Below are positions 24,686-33,038 of a stretch of 64,000 bases of DNA, piece by piece (position 1 is the first letter of the stretch; each line of letters begins with the position of its first letter). Origin of the DNA: Pectobacterium sp013449375 (lineage in GTDB: Bacteria > Pseudomonadota > Gammaproteobacteria > Enterobacterales > Enterobacteriaceae); assembly GCF_048593165.1 (NCBI RefSeq), contig NZ_CP184271.1; one strand, given 5' to 3'. The position numbers and the translations under genes were made by a program. Below the pieces are notes generated by a model. It was not told where the DNA came from. It saw only the letters and a program-made list of their open reading frames with translations, and did not search any database.

Positions 24686-26322
24686 CACCCAGTGAATTAC
24701 GCCGCCTTTACAGCATTGTGCGTGTGCTGTTGAGCTATGGTCTGGACGAACTCATTCCTAAAATGCGCCTGACGTTTCCGCTACGTGCGGGCCGTCGTCT
24801 GCTGTTCTGGTTACCCAATCGTCACCGCAACATGCCTTTAGGGGAACGTCTGCGTTTGGCGCTTCAGGAACTGGGGCCCGTGTGGATTAAGTTCGGGCAA
24901 ATGATGTCTACGCGCCGCGATCTATTTCCACCAGCCATCGCCGATCAACTGGCGATGCTGCAGGATAAGGTTGAACCGTTTGATGGCAAACTGGCGCGCG
25001 AGCAAATTGAGCTGTCGATGGGAGGGATTCCGCTTGAAGAGTGGTTTGATGACTTTGACATTACCCCGCTGGCTTCAGCTTCTATTGCACAGGTGCATAC
25101 CGCCTGTCTGAAAAGCACGGGAAAAGAGATCGTTATCAAGGTGATCCGCCCGGATATCTTGCCGGTCATCAAAGCGGATATGCGTCTGATGAAACGGCTG
25201 GCTGGCTGGCTGCCTCGTCTGTTGCCGGATGGTCGCCGCCTGCGACCGCGCGAAGTAGTGCTGGAATACGAAAAAACGTTGCTTGATGAACTGAATTTGC
25301 TGCGAGAAGCGGCTAATGCCATCCAACTGCGACGGAATTTTGAAGACAGCCCGATGCTGTATGTGCCGGAAATTTATTCGGATTATTGCAGCGAAGGCAT
25401 GTTGGTGATGGAGCGTATCTACGGTATTCCTGTTTCTGATGTCGACGCGCTGAAAACCAATGGAACGGATATGAAGCTGCTGGCAGAACGCGGCGTTCAG
25501 GTTTTCTTCACGCAGGTATTCCGCGACAGTTTCTTCCATGCGGATATGCATCCCGGCAATATCTTTATCAGCTACGAGCACCCGGAAGATCCACAATATA
25601 TCGGCATTGACTGTGGTATCGTCGGCTCGTTGAATAAAGAAGATAAGCGCTATCTGGCCGAGAATTTCATCGCCTTCTTCAACCGCGATTATCGTAAAGT
25701 CGCCGAACTGCATGTGGATTCGGGCTGGGTGCCTGCGGATACCAATGTTGCCGATTTTGAATTTGCTATTCGTACCGTCTGTGAGCCGATCTTCGAGAAG
25801 CCGTTGGCAGAAATTTCGTTCGGCCATGTATTATTGAATTTGTTTAATACGGCGCGTCGCTTCAACATGGAAGTACAGCCCCAACTGGTGTTGCTGCAAA
25901 AAACGCTGCTGTATATTGAAGGCGTTGGTCGACAGCTTTATCCGCAGCTCGATCTGTGGAAAACCGCTAAGCCGTTTCTGGAAACCTGGCTGAAGCAGCA
26001 GGTCGGTTTGCCTGCAGTTTTCCGTGCGCTCAAAGAGAAAGCGCCGTTCTGGGCTGAGAAACTGCCGGAAGTGCCTGAATTGTTTTATGACGGGCTGCGT
26101 CAGCATAAGATGTTAAAGCACAGCGTTGATCAACTGGCCTATGAGTTGAAAACGCAGCAGGCGCGTCAAGGGCAGTCGCGATATCTTTTGGGTATTGGCG
26201 CAACGTTGCTAATCAGTGGTACGTTGTTACTGATCAGCCGTGTTGAAGCCGATATGGTTCCCGCAGGGCTGATGGCAGCAGGAATTGTTGCTTGGATTAT
26301 CGGCTGGCGTCGAACTCGTTGA
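24682..26322 (+). CDS. ubiB: UbiB protein-kinase-like ATPase for ubiquinone synthesis
   Basis: A 546-residue atypical kinase of the ABC1/ADCK family required for ubiquinone synthesis. The KxGQ signature is seen as VWIKFGQMMSTRRDLFP (about residues 70-86), and the catalytic-type HADMHPGN and IDCGIVG loops are intact. Two C-terminal membrane spans (about 498-517 and 522-541) anchor it in the inner membrane. Translation is coupled to ubiJ through an ATGA overlap. Confidence 0.97.
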   Translation: MTPSELRRLYSIVRVLLSYGLDELIPKMRLTFPLRAGRRLLFWLPNRHRNMPLGERLRLALQELGPVWIKFGQMMSTRRDLFPPAIADQLAMLQDKVEPFDGKLAREQIELSMGGIPLEEWFDDFDITPLASASIAQVHTACLKSTGKEIVIKVIRPDILPVIKADMRLMKRLAGWLPRLLPDGRRLRPREVVLEYEKTLLDELNLLREAANAIQLRRNFEDSPMLYVPEIYSDYCSEGMLVMERIYGIPVSDVDALKTNGTDMKLLAERGVQVFFTQVFRDSFFHADMHPGNIFISYEHPEDPQYIGIDCGIVGSLNKEDKRYLAENFIAFFNRDYRKVAELHVDSGWVPADTNVADFEFAIRTVCEPIFEKPLAEISFGHVLLNLFNTARRFNMEVQPQLVLLQKTLLYIEGVGRQLYPQLDLWKTAKPFLETWLKQQVGLPAVFRALKEKAPFWAEKLPEVPELFYDGLRQHKMLKHSVDQLAYELKTQQARQGQSRYLLGIGATLLISGTLLLISRVEADMVPAGLMAAGIVAWIIGWRRTR

Positions 26323-26341
26323 AGCAGATCATAATGCACGT

Positions 26342-26373
26342 CAGAATTACCCGATACAATGACGGTAATTCTG
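26342..26373. terminator. Perfect inverted repeat between ubiB and tatA
   Basis: CAGAATTACC and GGTAATTCTG (10 bp, 12-base loop). The following sequence is GTCGTTCCCCTTTTTG, so the T-run is displaced. It could be a partial terminator or attenuator before tatA. Confidence 0.45.
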
Positions 26374-26403
26374 TCGTTCCCCTTTTTGAAAGAGGTAAAT
26401 GTT

Positions 26404-26664
26404 ATGGGCGGTATTAGTATTTGGCAGTTGCTGATTGTTGTCGTTCTCGTCGTGCTGGTGTTCGGTACCGGAAAATTAAAAACACTGGGTTCAGATTTGG
26501 GGGCGTCGATCAAAGGCTTTAAGAAAGCGATGGGGGATGATCAAGCATCTAATCACGCAGATAAAACCCAGCAAGATGCAGATTTTTCGACTAAGTCGAT
26601 CACTGATCACCCATCAGAAAGCAAACAGAATGACACGAAGAGCCAGCATAAAGAGCAGGTGTAA
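26404..26664 (+). CDS. tatA: Twin-arginine translocase subunit TatA
   Basis: An 86-residue membrane protein that forms the pore-like assembly of the Tat pathway for folded proteins. A short N-terminal membrane helix (about residues 5-20) is followed by the FGTGKL hinge, an amphipathic helix (GASIKGFKKAM) and a long polar tail rich in D, Q, S and K. The ATG at 26404 (MGGISIW) is chosen because GAGG precedes it and it matches the family N-terminus. First gene of tatABC. Confidence 0.97.
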   Translation: MGGISIWQLLIVVVLVVLVFGTGKLKTLGSDLGASIKGFKKAMGDDQASNHADKTQQDADFSTKSITDHPSESKQNDTKSQHKEQV

Positions 26665-26667
26665 TCT

Positions 26668-27261
26668 GTGTTCGATATCGGTCTTGGTGAACTGCTATTA
26701 GTGATGGTTCTTGGCCTGATTGTCCTCGGGCCGGAGCGTTTGCCTGTTGCAGTCAGAACGGTTGCAAGCTGGATTAGGACGCTGCGTTCACTGGCGTCTA
26801 CGGTTCAGAATGAACTGTCACAGGAACTGAAACTTCAGGAGTTTCAGGAAAGCCTGAAAAAAGTCGAAAAAGCCAGTTTGCAGAATCTGTCGCCTGAGTT
26901 GAAAGCCTCAATGGATGAACTTAAAGAAGCGGCAGAAGCGATGAAACGTGGTTATACCGAAACATCGTCGCTGCAAAAATCAGAAGGTCATCAAAAGTCA
27001 GATGATCCGAACGCGACGGTGGAACCGCCTCGCAACGCCCCGCTAAACGATCCTGAAGCGGCTTATGACGGGGTGATTGAAACGGAAACCGCAGTACGTC
27101 CGGCAGACAGCCAGCCTAAGCTTGAAAAGGATGCTGTTGCTGAACATCACCATGAGAGCGGCAGCGCCACTGGTGCAGAAGCTGTCGGTAGTGATAATGT
27201 CAAACCTGTGCAGTCCCAGTCTTCTGGTGTTTCTGCCCGCCAACCGAGCGATAGTCGTTAG
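26668..27261 (+). CDS. tatB: Twin-arginine translocase subunit TatB
   Basis: A 197-residue Tat subunit that with TatC forms the receptor for twin-arginine signal peptides. The N-terminus (FDIGLGELLLVMVLG) has the conserved acidic residue and membrane helix, followed by the GPERLP hinge and amphipathic helix. The C-terminal 90 residues are low-complexity polar sequence. Translation begins at GTG, 3 bases after the tatA stop codon. Confidence 0.97.
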   Translation: MFDIGLGELLLVMVLGLIVLGPERLPVAVRTVASWIRTLRSLASTVQNELSQELKLQEFQESLKKVEKASLQNLSPELKASMDELKEAAEAMKRGYTETSSLQKSEGHQKSDDPNATVEPPRNAPLNDPEAAYDGVIETETAVRPADSQPKLEKDAVAEHHHESGSATGAEAVGSDNVKPVQSQSSGVSARQPSDSR

Positions 27262-27264
27262 TTT

Positions 27265-28017
27265 ATGGCCGATGAAGAGACTCAACCGCTAATTAGCCAC
27301 CTGATTGAGCTACGCAAGCGGCTGCTGAACAGCATTATCTGTGTGCTGGCAGTATTTATTGCACTGGTGTTCTTCGCCAACGATATCTACCAGCTAGTTT
27401 CTGCACCTCTCATCAAGCAATTACCGGCGGGTGCCAGTATGATCGCGACCGATGTCGCCTCGCCTTTCTTTACGCCGATCAAGCTGACGATGATTGTCTC
27501 CGTGTTTGTTGCCGCACCGCTGGTGCTGTATCAGGTATGGGCATTTGTGGCGCCAGCCCTGTATAAACACGAACGTCGTTTAATGATGCCGTTGCTGGTC
27601 TCCAGCAGTCTGCTATTTTATGCGGGTATGGCGTTTGCGTATTTTGTGGTGTTCCCGCTGGCATTTGGTTTTTTTGCCAAAACCGCGCCCGCTGGCGTGT
27701 TAATTGCCACCGATATTAATAACTACCTCGATTTTGTGATGGCGTTATTTATGGCGTTCGGGGTATCGTTCGAAGTGCCTATTGCCATTGTGCTGCTCTG
27801 CTGGAGTGGTGTGATAACGCCAGATGATCTGAAAAAAAAGCGCCCTTATATTCTGGTCGGCGCATTCGTGGTGGGGATGTTGCTAACGCCGCCGGATGTT
27901 TTCTCACAGACGCTGCTTGCCATTCCCATGTATCTGCTGTTTGAAGTCGGCGTATTCTTCTCGCGGTTTTACGTTGGCAAAGGCCGACGGGCTGAAACCG
28001 AAGAGCCATCGCAGTAA
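27265..28017 (+). CDS. tatC: Twin-arginine translocase subunit TatC
   Basis: A 250-residue inner-membrane protein with six predicted spans, the core of the Tat signal-peptide receptor. The conserved cytoplasmic N-terminus (PLISHLIELRKRLL) and the first periplasmic loop region with FFTPIKLT are present, as is the second cytoplasmic loop with SFEVP. The gene starts 3 bases after tatB and ends before a terminator that separates it from tatD. Confidence 0.97.
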   Translation: MADEETQPLISHLIELRKRLLNSIICVLAVFIALVFFANDIYQLVSAPLIKQLPAGASMIATDVASPFFTPIKLTMIVSVFVAAPLVLYQVWAFVAPALYKHERRLMMPLLVSSSLLFYAGMAFAYFVVFPLAFGFFAKTAPAGVLIATDINNYLDFVMALFMAFGVSFEVPIAIVLLCWSGVITPDDLKKKRPYILVGAFVVGMLLTPPDVFSQTLLAIPMYLLFEVGVFFSRFYVGKGRRAETEEPSQ

Positions 28018-28048
28018 CAAACGGTTTCCTGCGGTAGGACGGTAAAAT

Positions 28049-28079
28049 GACCTCTCTTTGAGAGGTCTTATTTTTTTAT
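28049..28079 (+). terminator. Terminator after tatC
   Basis: GACCTCTC and GAGAGGTC arms with a 3-base loop, then TTATTTTTTTATT. A classic intrinsic terminator 31 bases after the tatC stop codon. Confidence 0.88.
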
Positions 28080-28123
28080 TCGCCAGAGTGACATTGGCGA
28101 ACGGTCACGAGCAGGTGAGAGTC

Positions 28124-28906
28124 ATGTTTGATATCGGTGTCAATCTAACCAGTTCTCAGTTTGAAAAAGACAGAGAGCAGGTCGTCATCCGAGCGAAGCA
28201 AGTGGGTGTCAGCGGCATCTTAATCACCGGAACCAACGCGCAGGAAAGCCAGCAGGCTATGTCACTGGCGCAAGCTTATCCTGATTATTGCTGGTCAACG
28301 GCGGGTGTTCATCCACATGATGCCAGCCAATGGAATGACGCCATCGCTGAACAAATTCACCACTTGGCAAGTGTCGACTGCGTGGTTGCCATCGGCGAGT
28401 GCGGGTTGGATTTCAACCGCAATTTTTCGACACCAGAAGAGCAAGAACGGGCATTTAACGCGCAACTGGCGTTGGCGGCCGAGCTGTCCATGCCGGTTTT
28501 CCTTCACTGTCGTGATGCCCATTCCCGTTTTATCTCGTTGCTAGACCCCTGGCTGAATCAGTTGCCTGCTGCCGTGGTTCACTGTTTTACCGGCAATCGC
28601 CATGAATTGGATGAATGCCTGGCTGCGGGGCTGATGGTTGGCATTACAGGCTGGGTTTGCGATGATCGCCGCGGGCTGGAGCTACGAGCCTTACTGCCGC
28701 ATATTCCTGCCGATCGGCTGTTGGTGGAAACCGATGCACCTTATCTGTTACCCCGGGATCTACGCCCTAAACCGGCATCCCGCCGTAACGAACCCTGTTA
28801 TCTGCCTCATATTATTCGCCAGATTGCGGAGTGGCGTGGAGAAGATGCCACATGGTTGGGACAGACAACAGATGAAAATGCCCGCCGGGTTTTCCGGCTG
28901 GCCTGA
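28124..28906 (+). CDS. tatD: TatD metal-dependent 3'-5' DNase
   Basis: A 260-residue TIM-barrel metallohydrolase. Despite its name it is not needed for Tat export; the family has magnesium-dependent DNA/RNA exonuclease activity. The metal-site motifs are GVHPHDA, IGECGLDF, HCRDAHS and VETDAPYL. The start at 28124 (MFDIGVNLTS) gives the same length as E. coli TatD and has AGGTGAG just upstream, while an earlier in-frame start falls inside the terminator. It lies 17 bases before hemB. Confidence 0.95.
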   Translation: MFDIGVNLTSSQFEKDREQVVIRAKQVGVSGILITGTNAQESQQAMSLAQAYPDYCWSTAGVHPHDASQWNDAIAEQIHHLASVDCVVAIGECGLDFNRNFSTPEEQERAFNAQLALAAELSMPVFLHCRDAHSRFISLLDPWLNQLPAAVVHCFTGNRHELDECLAAGLMVGITGWVCDDRRGLELRALLPHIPADRLLVETDAPYLLPRDLRPKPASRRNEPCYLPHIIRQIAEWRGEDATWLGQTTDENARRVFRLA

Positions 28907-28923
28907 TTCAGGAGAATAATGAC

Positions 28924-29946
28924 ATGAGCAATGCTTTTCCCGGCACGTTCCCCGGCCGACGTATGCGCCGTATTCGCCGCCATGATTTCAGCCGTCGCCT
29001 TGTTGCTGAGAATCAACTGACGGTGAATGATTTGATTTATCCCGTTTTTGTGATGGAAGGGACAAATCATCGTCAGGAAGTTCCCTCAATGCCGGGGGTA
29101 TACCGGATGACTATCGATGTGCTTCTGAAAGAAGCTGAAGCGATTGCTAAGCTCGGTGTTCCGGTACTGTCGCTGTTCCCTGTTGTGGAAGCGGATAAGA
29201 AGTCACTCTATGCCGAAGAAGCCTACAACCCGGATGGTCTGGTTCCCCGCACGATCCGCGCGCTGAAAGACGCTGTTCCTGAACTGGGTTTGCTGACGGA
29301 TGTGGCGCTCGATCCCTACACGACGCACGGGCAGGACGGAATTATTGATGAAGACGGTTATGTAGTTAACGATGTCACCAAGGAGATTTTGGTGCGTCAG
29401 GCGCTGTCCCACGCTGAAGCCGGAGCCGAAATTATTGCGCCCAGCGATATGATGGATGGCCGCATTGGTGCTATCCGCGACATGCTGGAGGCGCAAAACC
29501 TGATCAATACCCAGATCATGGCGTACTCGGCTAAGTATGCATCGTGCTATTACGGACCTTTCCGCGACGCCGTGGGCTCTGCCAGCAATCTGAAAGGCGG
29601 CAATAAGAAAACCTACCAGATGGATCCGGCTAACAGCGATGAAGCCTTGCAAGAAATCGCGCAGGATTTGCAGGAAGGCGCGGATATGGTGATGGTGAAA
29701 CCGGGTATGCCTTATCTGGATGTAGTGCGCCGCGTCAAGGATACGTTCGGCGTGCCGACGTTTGCCTATCAGGTCTCTGGCGAATACGCGATGCACATGG
29801 CGGCGATTCAGAACGGCTGGTTGCAGGAGCAACCGGTGGTGATGGAGTCTCTGCTGTGCTTTAAACGCGCGGGTGCGGATGGGGTGCTGACCTATTTTGC
29901 TAAGCGTGTTGCACAGTGGCTGCACGATCAGCACATGCAGCGCTAA
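28924..29946 (+). CDS. hemB: Delta-aminolevulinic acid dehydratase (porphobilinogen synthase), magnesium/aspartate type
   Basis: A 340-residue enzyme that condenses two 5-aminolevulinate molecules to porphobilinogen in haem synthesis. The two active-site lysines are Lys205 (AYSAKYASCYYGP) and Lys260 (MVKPGMPYLD). The metal loop reads DVALDPYTTHGQDG (about residues 126-139), with aspartates instead of the three zinc cysteines of E. coli HemB, so it belongs to the Pseudomonas-like magnesium-dependent class. The N-terminus (MRRIRRHDFSRRLVAEN) is also of that type. The gene sits beside tatD and rfaH, not at the E. coli hemB locus. Confidence 0.96.
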   Translation: MSNAFPGTFPGRRMRRIRRHDFSRRLVAENQLTVNDLIYPVFVMEGTNHRQEVPSMPGVYRMTIDVLLKEAEAIAKLGVPVLSLFPVVEADKKSLYAEEAYNPDGLVPRTIRALKDAVPELGLLTDVALDPYTTHGQDGIIDEDGYVVNDVTKEILVRQALSHAEAGAEIIAPSDMMDGRIGAIRDMLEAQNLINTQIMAYSAKYASCYYGPFRDAVGSASNLKGGNKKTYQMDPANSDEALQEIAQDLQEGADMVMVKPGMPYLDVVRRVKDTFGVPTFAYQVSGEYAMHMAAIQNGWLQEQPVVMESLLCFKRAGADGVLTYFAKRVAQWLHDQHMQR

Positions 29947-29957
29947 GTTTGTTTTAT

Positions 29958-29980
29958 CCGGCGCGGTATAAACGCGCCGG
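29958..29980. terminator. GC-rich hairpin between hemB and rfaH
   Basis: CCGGCGCG and CGCGCCGG (8 bp, 7-base loop) lie between the converging hemB and rfaH stop codons. Neither side has a good T-run, so efficiency is uncertain. Confidence 0.55.
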
Positions 29981-30005
29981 TAGAGCAGAAAACAGAAATA
30001 TTGGG

Positions 30006-30494
30006 TTAGGCTTTGCGAAACTCGCGGTTATCGATGCTCTGCCTGACCTGCTTGTTCAGCATATTCAGCAACAGCATCGAACGGGCTTCACCGTCAGGTT
30101 CGGTGTAAATCGCCTGAAGACCCGAGAAAATTCCGTCGGTAATGACCACGCTATCGCCAGGCTGCGGCGTCAGTGGGTCAATGATTCCCTGAGTCGGGCG
30201 AAGCGATAATTCATCAATAACCTGCTGCGGAATGGTCGCGGGCAGTGCGCCAAATCGCACAAAGTTGCTCACCCCACGCGTCGCGCTGATGGTGGTGGTG
30301 TGGATGCGTTCAGGGTCGAATTCCACAAACAGGTAGTTCGGGAATAGCGGCTCACACACTTCCGTTCGTTTACCACGAACGATTTTATCCAGCGTGATCA
30401 TCGGGCTCACGCAGGTGACATCCTGACGTTCCAGATGCTCTTTCGCGCGCAGCAGTTGACCACGTTTACAATACAGTAAGTACCAAGCTTCCAT
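30006..30494 (-). CDS. rfaH: Transcription antitermination factor RfaH
   Basis: A 162-residue NusG paralog that loads on RNA polymerase at ops sites and promotes expression of long surface-polysaccharide and virulence operons. It reads as RfaH throughout: MEAWYLLYCKRGQLLRA at the start, RGKRTEVCEPLFPNYLFVEF in the NGN domain, and a C-terminal KOW domain (about 105-162) ending REFRKA, the part that switches fold. Same length as the E. coli protein. Monocistronic and convergent with hemB. Confidence 0.97.
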   Translation of the reverse strand: MEAWYLLYCKRGQLLRAKEHLERQDVTCVSPMITLDKIVRGKRTEVCEPLFPNYLFVEFDPERIHTTTISATRGVSNFVRFGALPATIPQQVIDELSLRPTQGIIDPLTPQPGDSVVITDGIFSGLQAIYTEPDGEARSMLLLNMLNKQVRQSIDNREFRKA

Positions 30495-30694
30495 AATTTC
30501 GCAGACTTATGATTCCGACGAGCAAGCATAACAAAAGCGAGCTCGGATAAAAAATTTTCGGCAGATATTTTTGTTACCGCACGGTGGTCATCGGATTCTT
30601 GATGGTGATTGAATTCTTACCATAAATAGGCGCTGCGGGAAGCGACAGGTTGGCGAAGAGACTTTATAATAACCAGAACGATAGACTGCCCCCA

Positions 30695-32191
30695 ATGAAT
30701 AGCATGAAATACCGTGACTTACGCGAATTCCTCTCGCTGCTGGAAGAGAGAGGGGAGTTGAAACGCATTACCCAGCCCATCGATCCCTACCTTGAAATGA
30801 CGGAAATTGCTGACCGGACGCTGCGTGCGGAAGGCCCGGCTCTCCTGTTTGAAAACCCCAAAGGCTATGACATGCCTGTGCTGTGCAATTTATTCGGCAC
30901 ACCGAAACGTGTTGCATTAGGGATGGGGCAAGAAGAGGTCAGCGCACTGCGCGAGGTGGGTAAGCTGCTGGCATTTCTGAAAGAACCGGAGCCGCCTAAA
31001 GGGTTCCGCGATCTGGTTGATAAAATGCCGAAGTTCCGTCAGGTACTGAATATGCCGACGAAACGGCTGTCTTCGGCACCGTGCCAGGAACAGGTTTGGC
31101 AAGGTGATGACGTTGATTTGCGCCGGATTCCGGTGATGCAGTGCTGGCCGGAAGATGCCGCGCCGCTCATTACCTGGGGGCTTACTGTGACGCGCGGGCC
31201 GCATAAAGAGCGGCAGAATCTGGGGATCTATCGACAGCAGGTTCTGGGTAAAAACAAACTGATCATGCGCTGGCTGTCTCATCGCGGCGGCGCGCTGGAT
31301 TTTCAGGAGTGGTGTCAGGAAAATCCGGGGCAGCGTTTTCCGGTGTCTGTCGCATTGGGAGCTGACCCTGCGACGATCCTCGGTGCGGTGACGCCAGTCC
31401 CTGATACGCTATCGGAATATGCCTTCGCCGGTTTGCTGCGTGGGAATAAGACCGAAGTGGTGAAGTGCCTGTCAAACGATCTGGAAGTACCTGCCAGTGC
31501 GGAAATTGTTCTGGAAGGCTATATTGAACCTGGAGAAATGGCGGCTGAAGGGCCTTATGGCGACCACACCGGCTATTACAATGAAGTTGACCACTTTCCG
31601 GTCTTTACCGTCACGCATATCACTCAGCGCCAGAATGCCATTTATCACTCGACTTACACGGGGCGGCCGCCGGATGAACCCGCGGTACTGGGCGTGGCGT
31701 TGAACGAAGTTTTCGTGCCGATCCTGCAAAAGCAGTTTCCTGAAATTGTTGATTTTTATTTGCCACCGGAGGGTTGCTCTTACCGTCTGGCGGTCGTTAC
31801 CATGAAGAAACAGTACGCGGGCCATGCCAAACGCGTCATGATGGGTGTCTGGTCTTTTTTACGCCAGTTCATGTATACGAAATTTGTCATTGTCTGCGAT
31901 GATGACGTTAATGCCCGTGACTGGAACGACGTGATATGGGCGATCACGACGCGTATGGATCCGGCACGCGATACGGTATTAGTGGAAAATACGCCGATCG
32001 ATTATCTTGATTTCGCCTCACCGGTTTCTGGTCTGGGTTCCAAGATGGGTCTGGATGCAACCAATAAATGGCCGGGCGAGACACAGCGCGAATGGGGACA
32101 CCCCATCAAGAAAGATCCACAGGTTTGTGCCCGCATTGATGAAATATGGGACGAGCTGGCCATTTTTAGTGACAGAGAGCCCCAGCGTTAA
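30695..32191 (+). CDS. ubiD: 3-octaprenyl-4-hydroxybenzoate decarboxylase UbiD
   Basis: A 498-residue prenylated-FMN-dependent decarboxylase of ubiquinone synthesis. It follows E. coli UbiD closely, including the substrate/cofactor segments GIYRQQ, RWLSHRGGA and EGPYGDHTGYYNE. The ATG at 30695 (MNSMKYRDLR) matches the E. coli start; an ATG 9 bases further on is the alternative, and the Shine-Dalgarno sequence is weak for both. fre follows after 49 bases. Confidence 0.96.
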   Translation: MNSMKYRDLREFLSLLEERGELKRITQPIDPYLEMTEIADRTLRAEGPALLFENPKGYDMPVLCNLFGTPKRVALGMGQEEVSALREVGKLLAFLKEPEPPKGFRDLVDKMPKFRQVLNMPTKRLSSAPCQEQVWQGDDVDLRRIPVMQCWPEDAAPLITWGLTVTRGPHKERQNLGIYRQQVLGKNKLIMRWLSHRGGALDFQEWCQENPGQRFPVSVALGADPATILGAVTPVPDTLSEYAFAGLLRGNKTEVVKCLSNDLEVPASAEIVLEGYIEPGEMAAEGPYGDHTGYYNEVDHFPVFTVTHITQRQNAIYHSTYTGRPPDEPAVLGVALNEVFVPILQKQFPEIVDFYLPPEGCSYRLAVVTMKKQYAGHAKRVMMGVWSFLRQFMYTKFVIVCDDDVNARDWNDVIWAITTRMDPARDTVLVENTPIDYLDFASPVSGLGSKMGLDATNKWPGETQREWGHPIKKDPQVCARIDEIWDELAIFSDREPQR

Positions 32192-32240
32192 CGGCTGCCC
32201 TGTTCTCAGTTTTGCTTTTATGACCCTATAGAGGGAATGC

Positions 32241-32942
32241 ATGACAACATTGAGCTGTAAAGTGACTTCGGTCGAAGCCATAACCGATACGGTCTATCGC
32301 GTTCGTTTATTACCTGAAGCGCCGTTTTCCTTTCGGGCTGGCCAGTATTTGATGGTGGTGATGGGCGATCGGGACAAACGACCTTTCTCACTGGCATCGA
32401 CCCCGATGGATAAAAATTTTATCGAATTGCACATTGGGGCGTCCGAACTGAATCTTTACGCGATGGCCGTGATGGAGCGAATTCACAAGGAAAAAAGCCT
32501 GACGGTCGATATTCCGCATGGTGAAGCCTGGCTGCGGGAAGAGAGTACGCGTCCGCTGGTGCTGATTGCGGGCGGAACCGGATTTTCATACGTGCGTTCT
32601 ATCCTGCTGACCGCGCTGGCGCAGCAGCCCGATCGCGATATCTCCGTTTACTGGGGCGGACGTGAATCCCAGCACCTGTATGATTTAGCCGAGCTTGAAG
32701 GCTTTGCGGCCAAGCACCCCAACCTGCGGGTGGTGCCGGTCGTCGAACAGCCGGAAACCGGATGGAATGGCAGAACGGGAACCGTTCTGAGCGCGGTATT
32801 GCAGGATTACGGTTCGCTGGCAGAGCAAGATATCTACATTGCTGGTCGTTTTGAAATGGCAAAAATTGCGCGTGAGCGTTTTTGTAATGAGCGCGGTGCG
32901 CTGACGGCCCATATGTTCAGCGATGCGTTTTCGTTTATTTAA
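32241..32942 (+). CDS. fre: NAD(P)H-flavin reductase
   Basis: A 233-residue flavodoxin-reductase-like enzyme that reduces free FMN, FAD or riboflavin with NAD(P)H and supplies reducing power to ribonucleotide reductase activation and other systems. The flavin-site RPFSLAST motif is at about residues 46-53 and the nucleotide-binding GGTGFSYVRS at 111-120. The start ATG has GAGGG 5-6 bases upstream. It ends 34 bases before a strong bidirectional terminator. Confidence 0.95.
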   Translation: MTTLSCKVTSVEAITDTVYRVRLLPEAPFSFRAGQYLMVVMGDRDKRPFSLASTPMDKNFIELHIGASELNLYAMAVMERIHKEKSLTVDIPHGEAWLREESTRPLVLIAGGTGFSYVRSILLTALAQQPDRDISVYWGGRESQHLYDLAELEGFAAKHPNLRVVPVVEQPETGWNGRTGTVLSAVLQDYGSLAEQDIYIAGRFEMAKIARERFCNERGALTAHMFSDAFSFI

Positions 32943-32976
32943 AGCAGTCGATAGCAGTAGACATAAGCAGTAAAAT

Positions 32977-33002
32977 AAAAATCCCACGGCTGTGGGATTT
33001 TT
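32977..33002. terminator. Bidirectional terminator between fre and fadA
   Basis: AAAAATCCCAC and GTGGGATTTTT form a perfect 11-bp stem with a 4-base loop. It gives a T-run in both directions and lies between converging genes. Confidence 0.92.
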
Positions 33003-33038
33003 GGTTTCTAGTCGTACTTGGGCAGAACTTTCCTGTGT

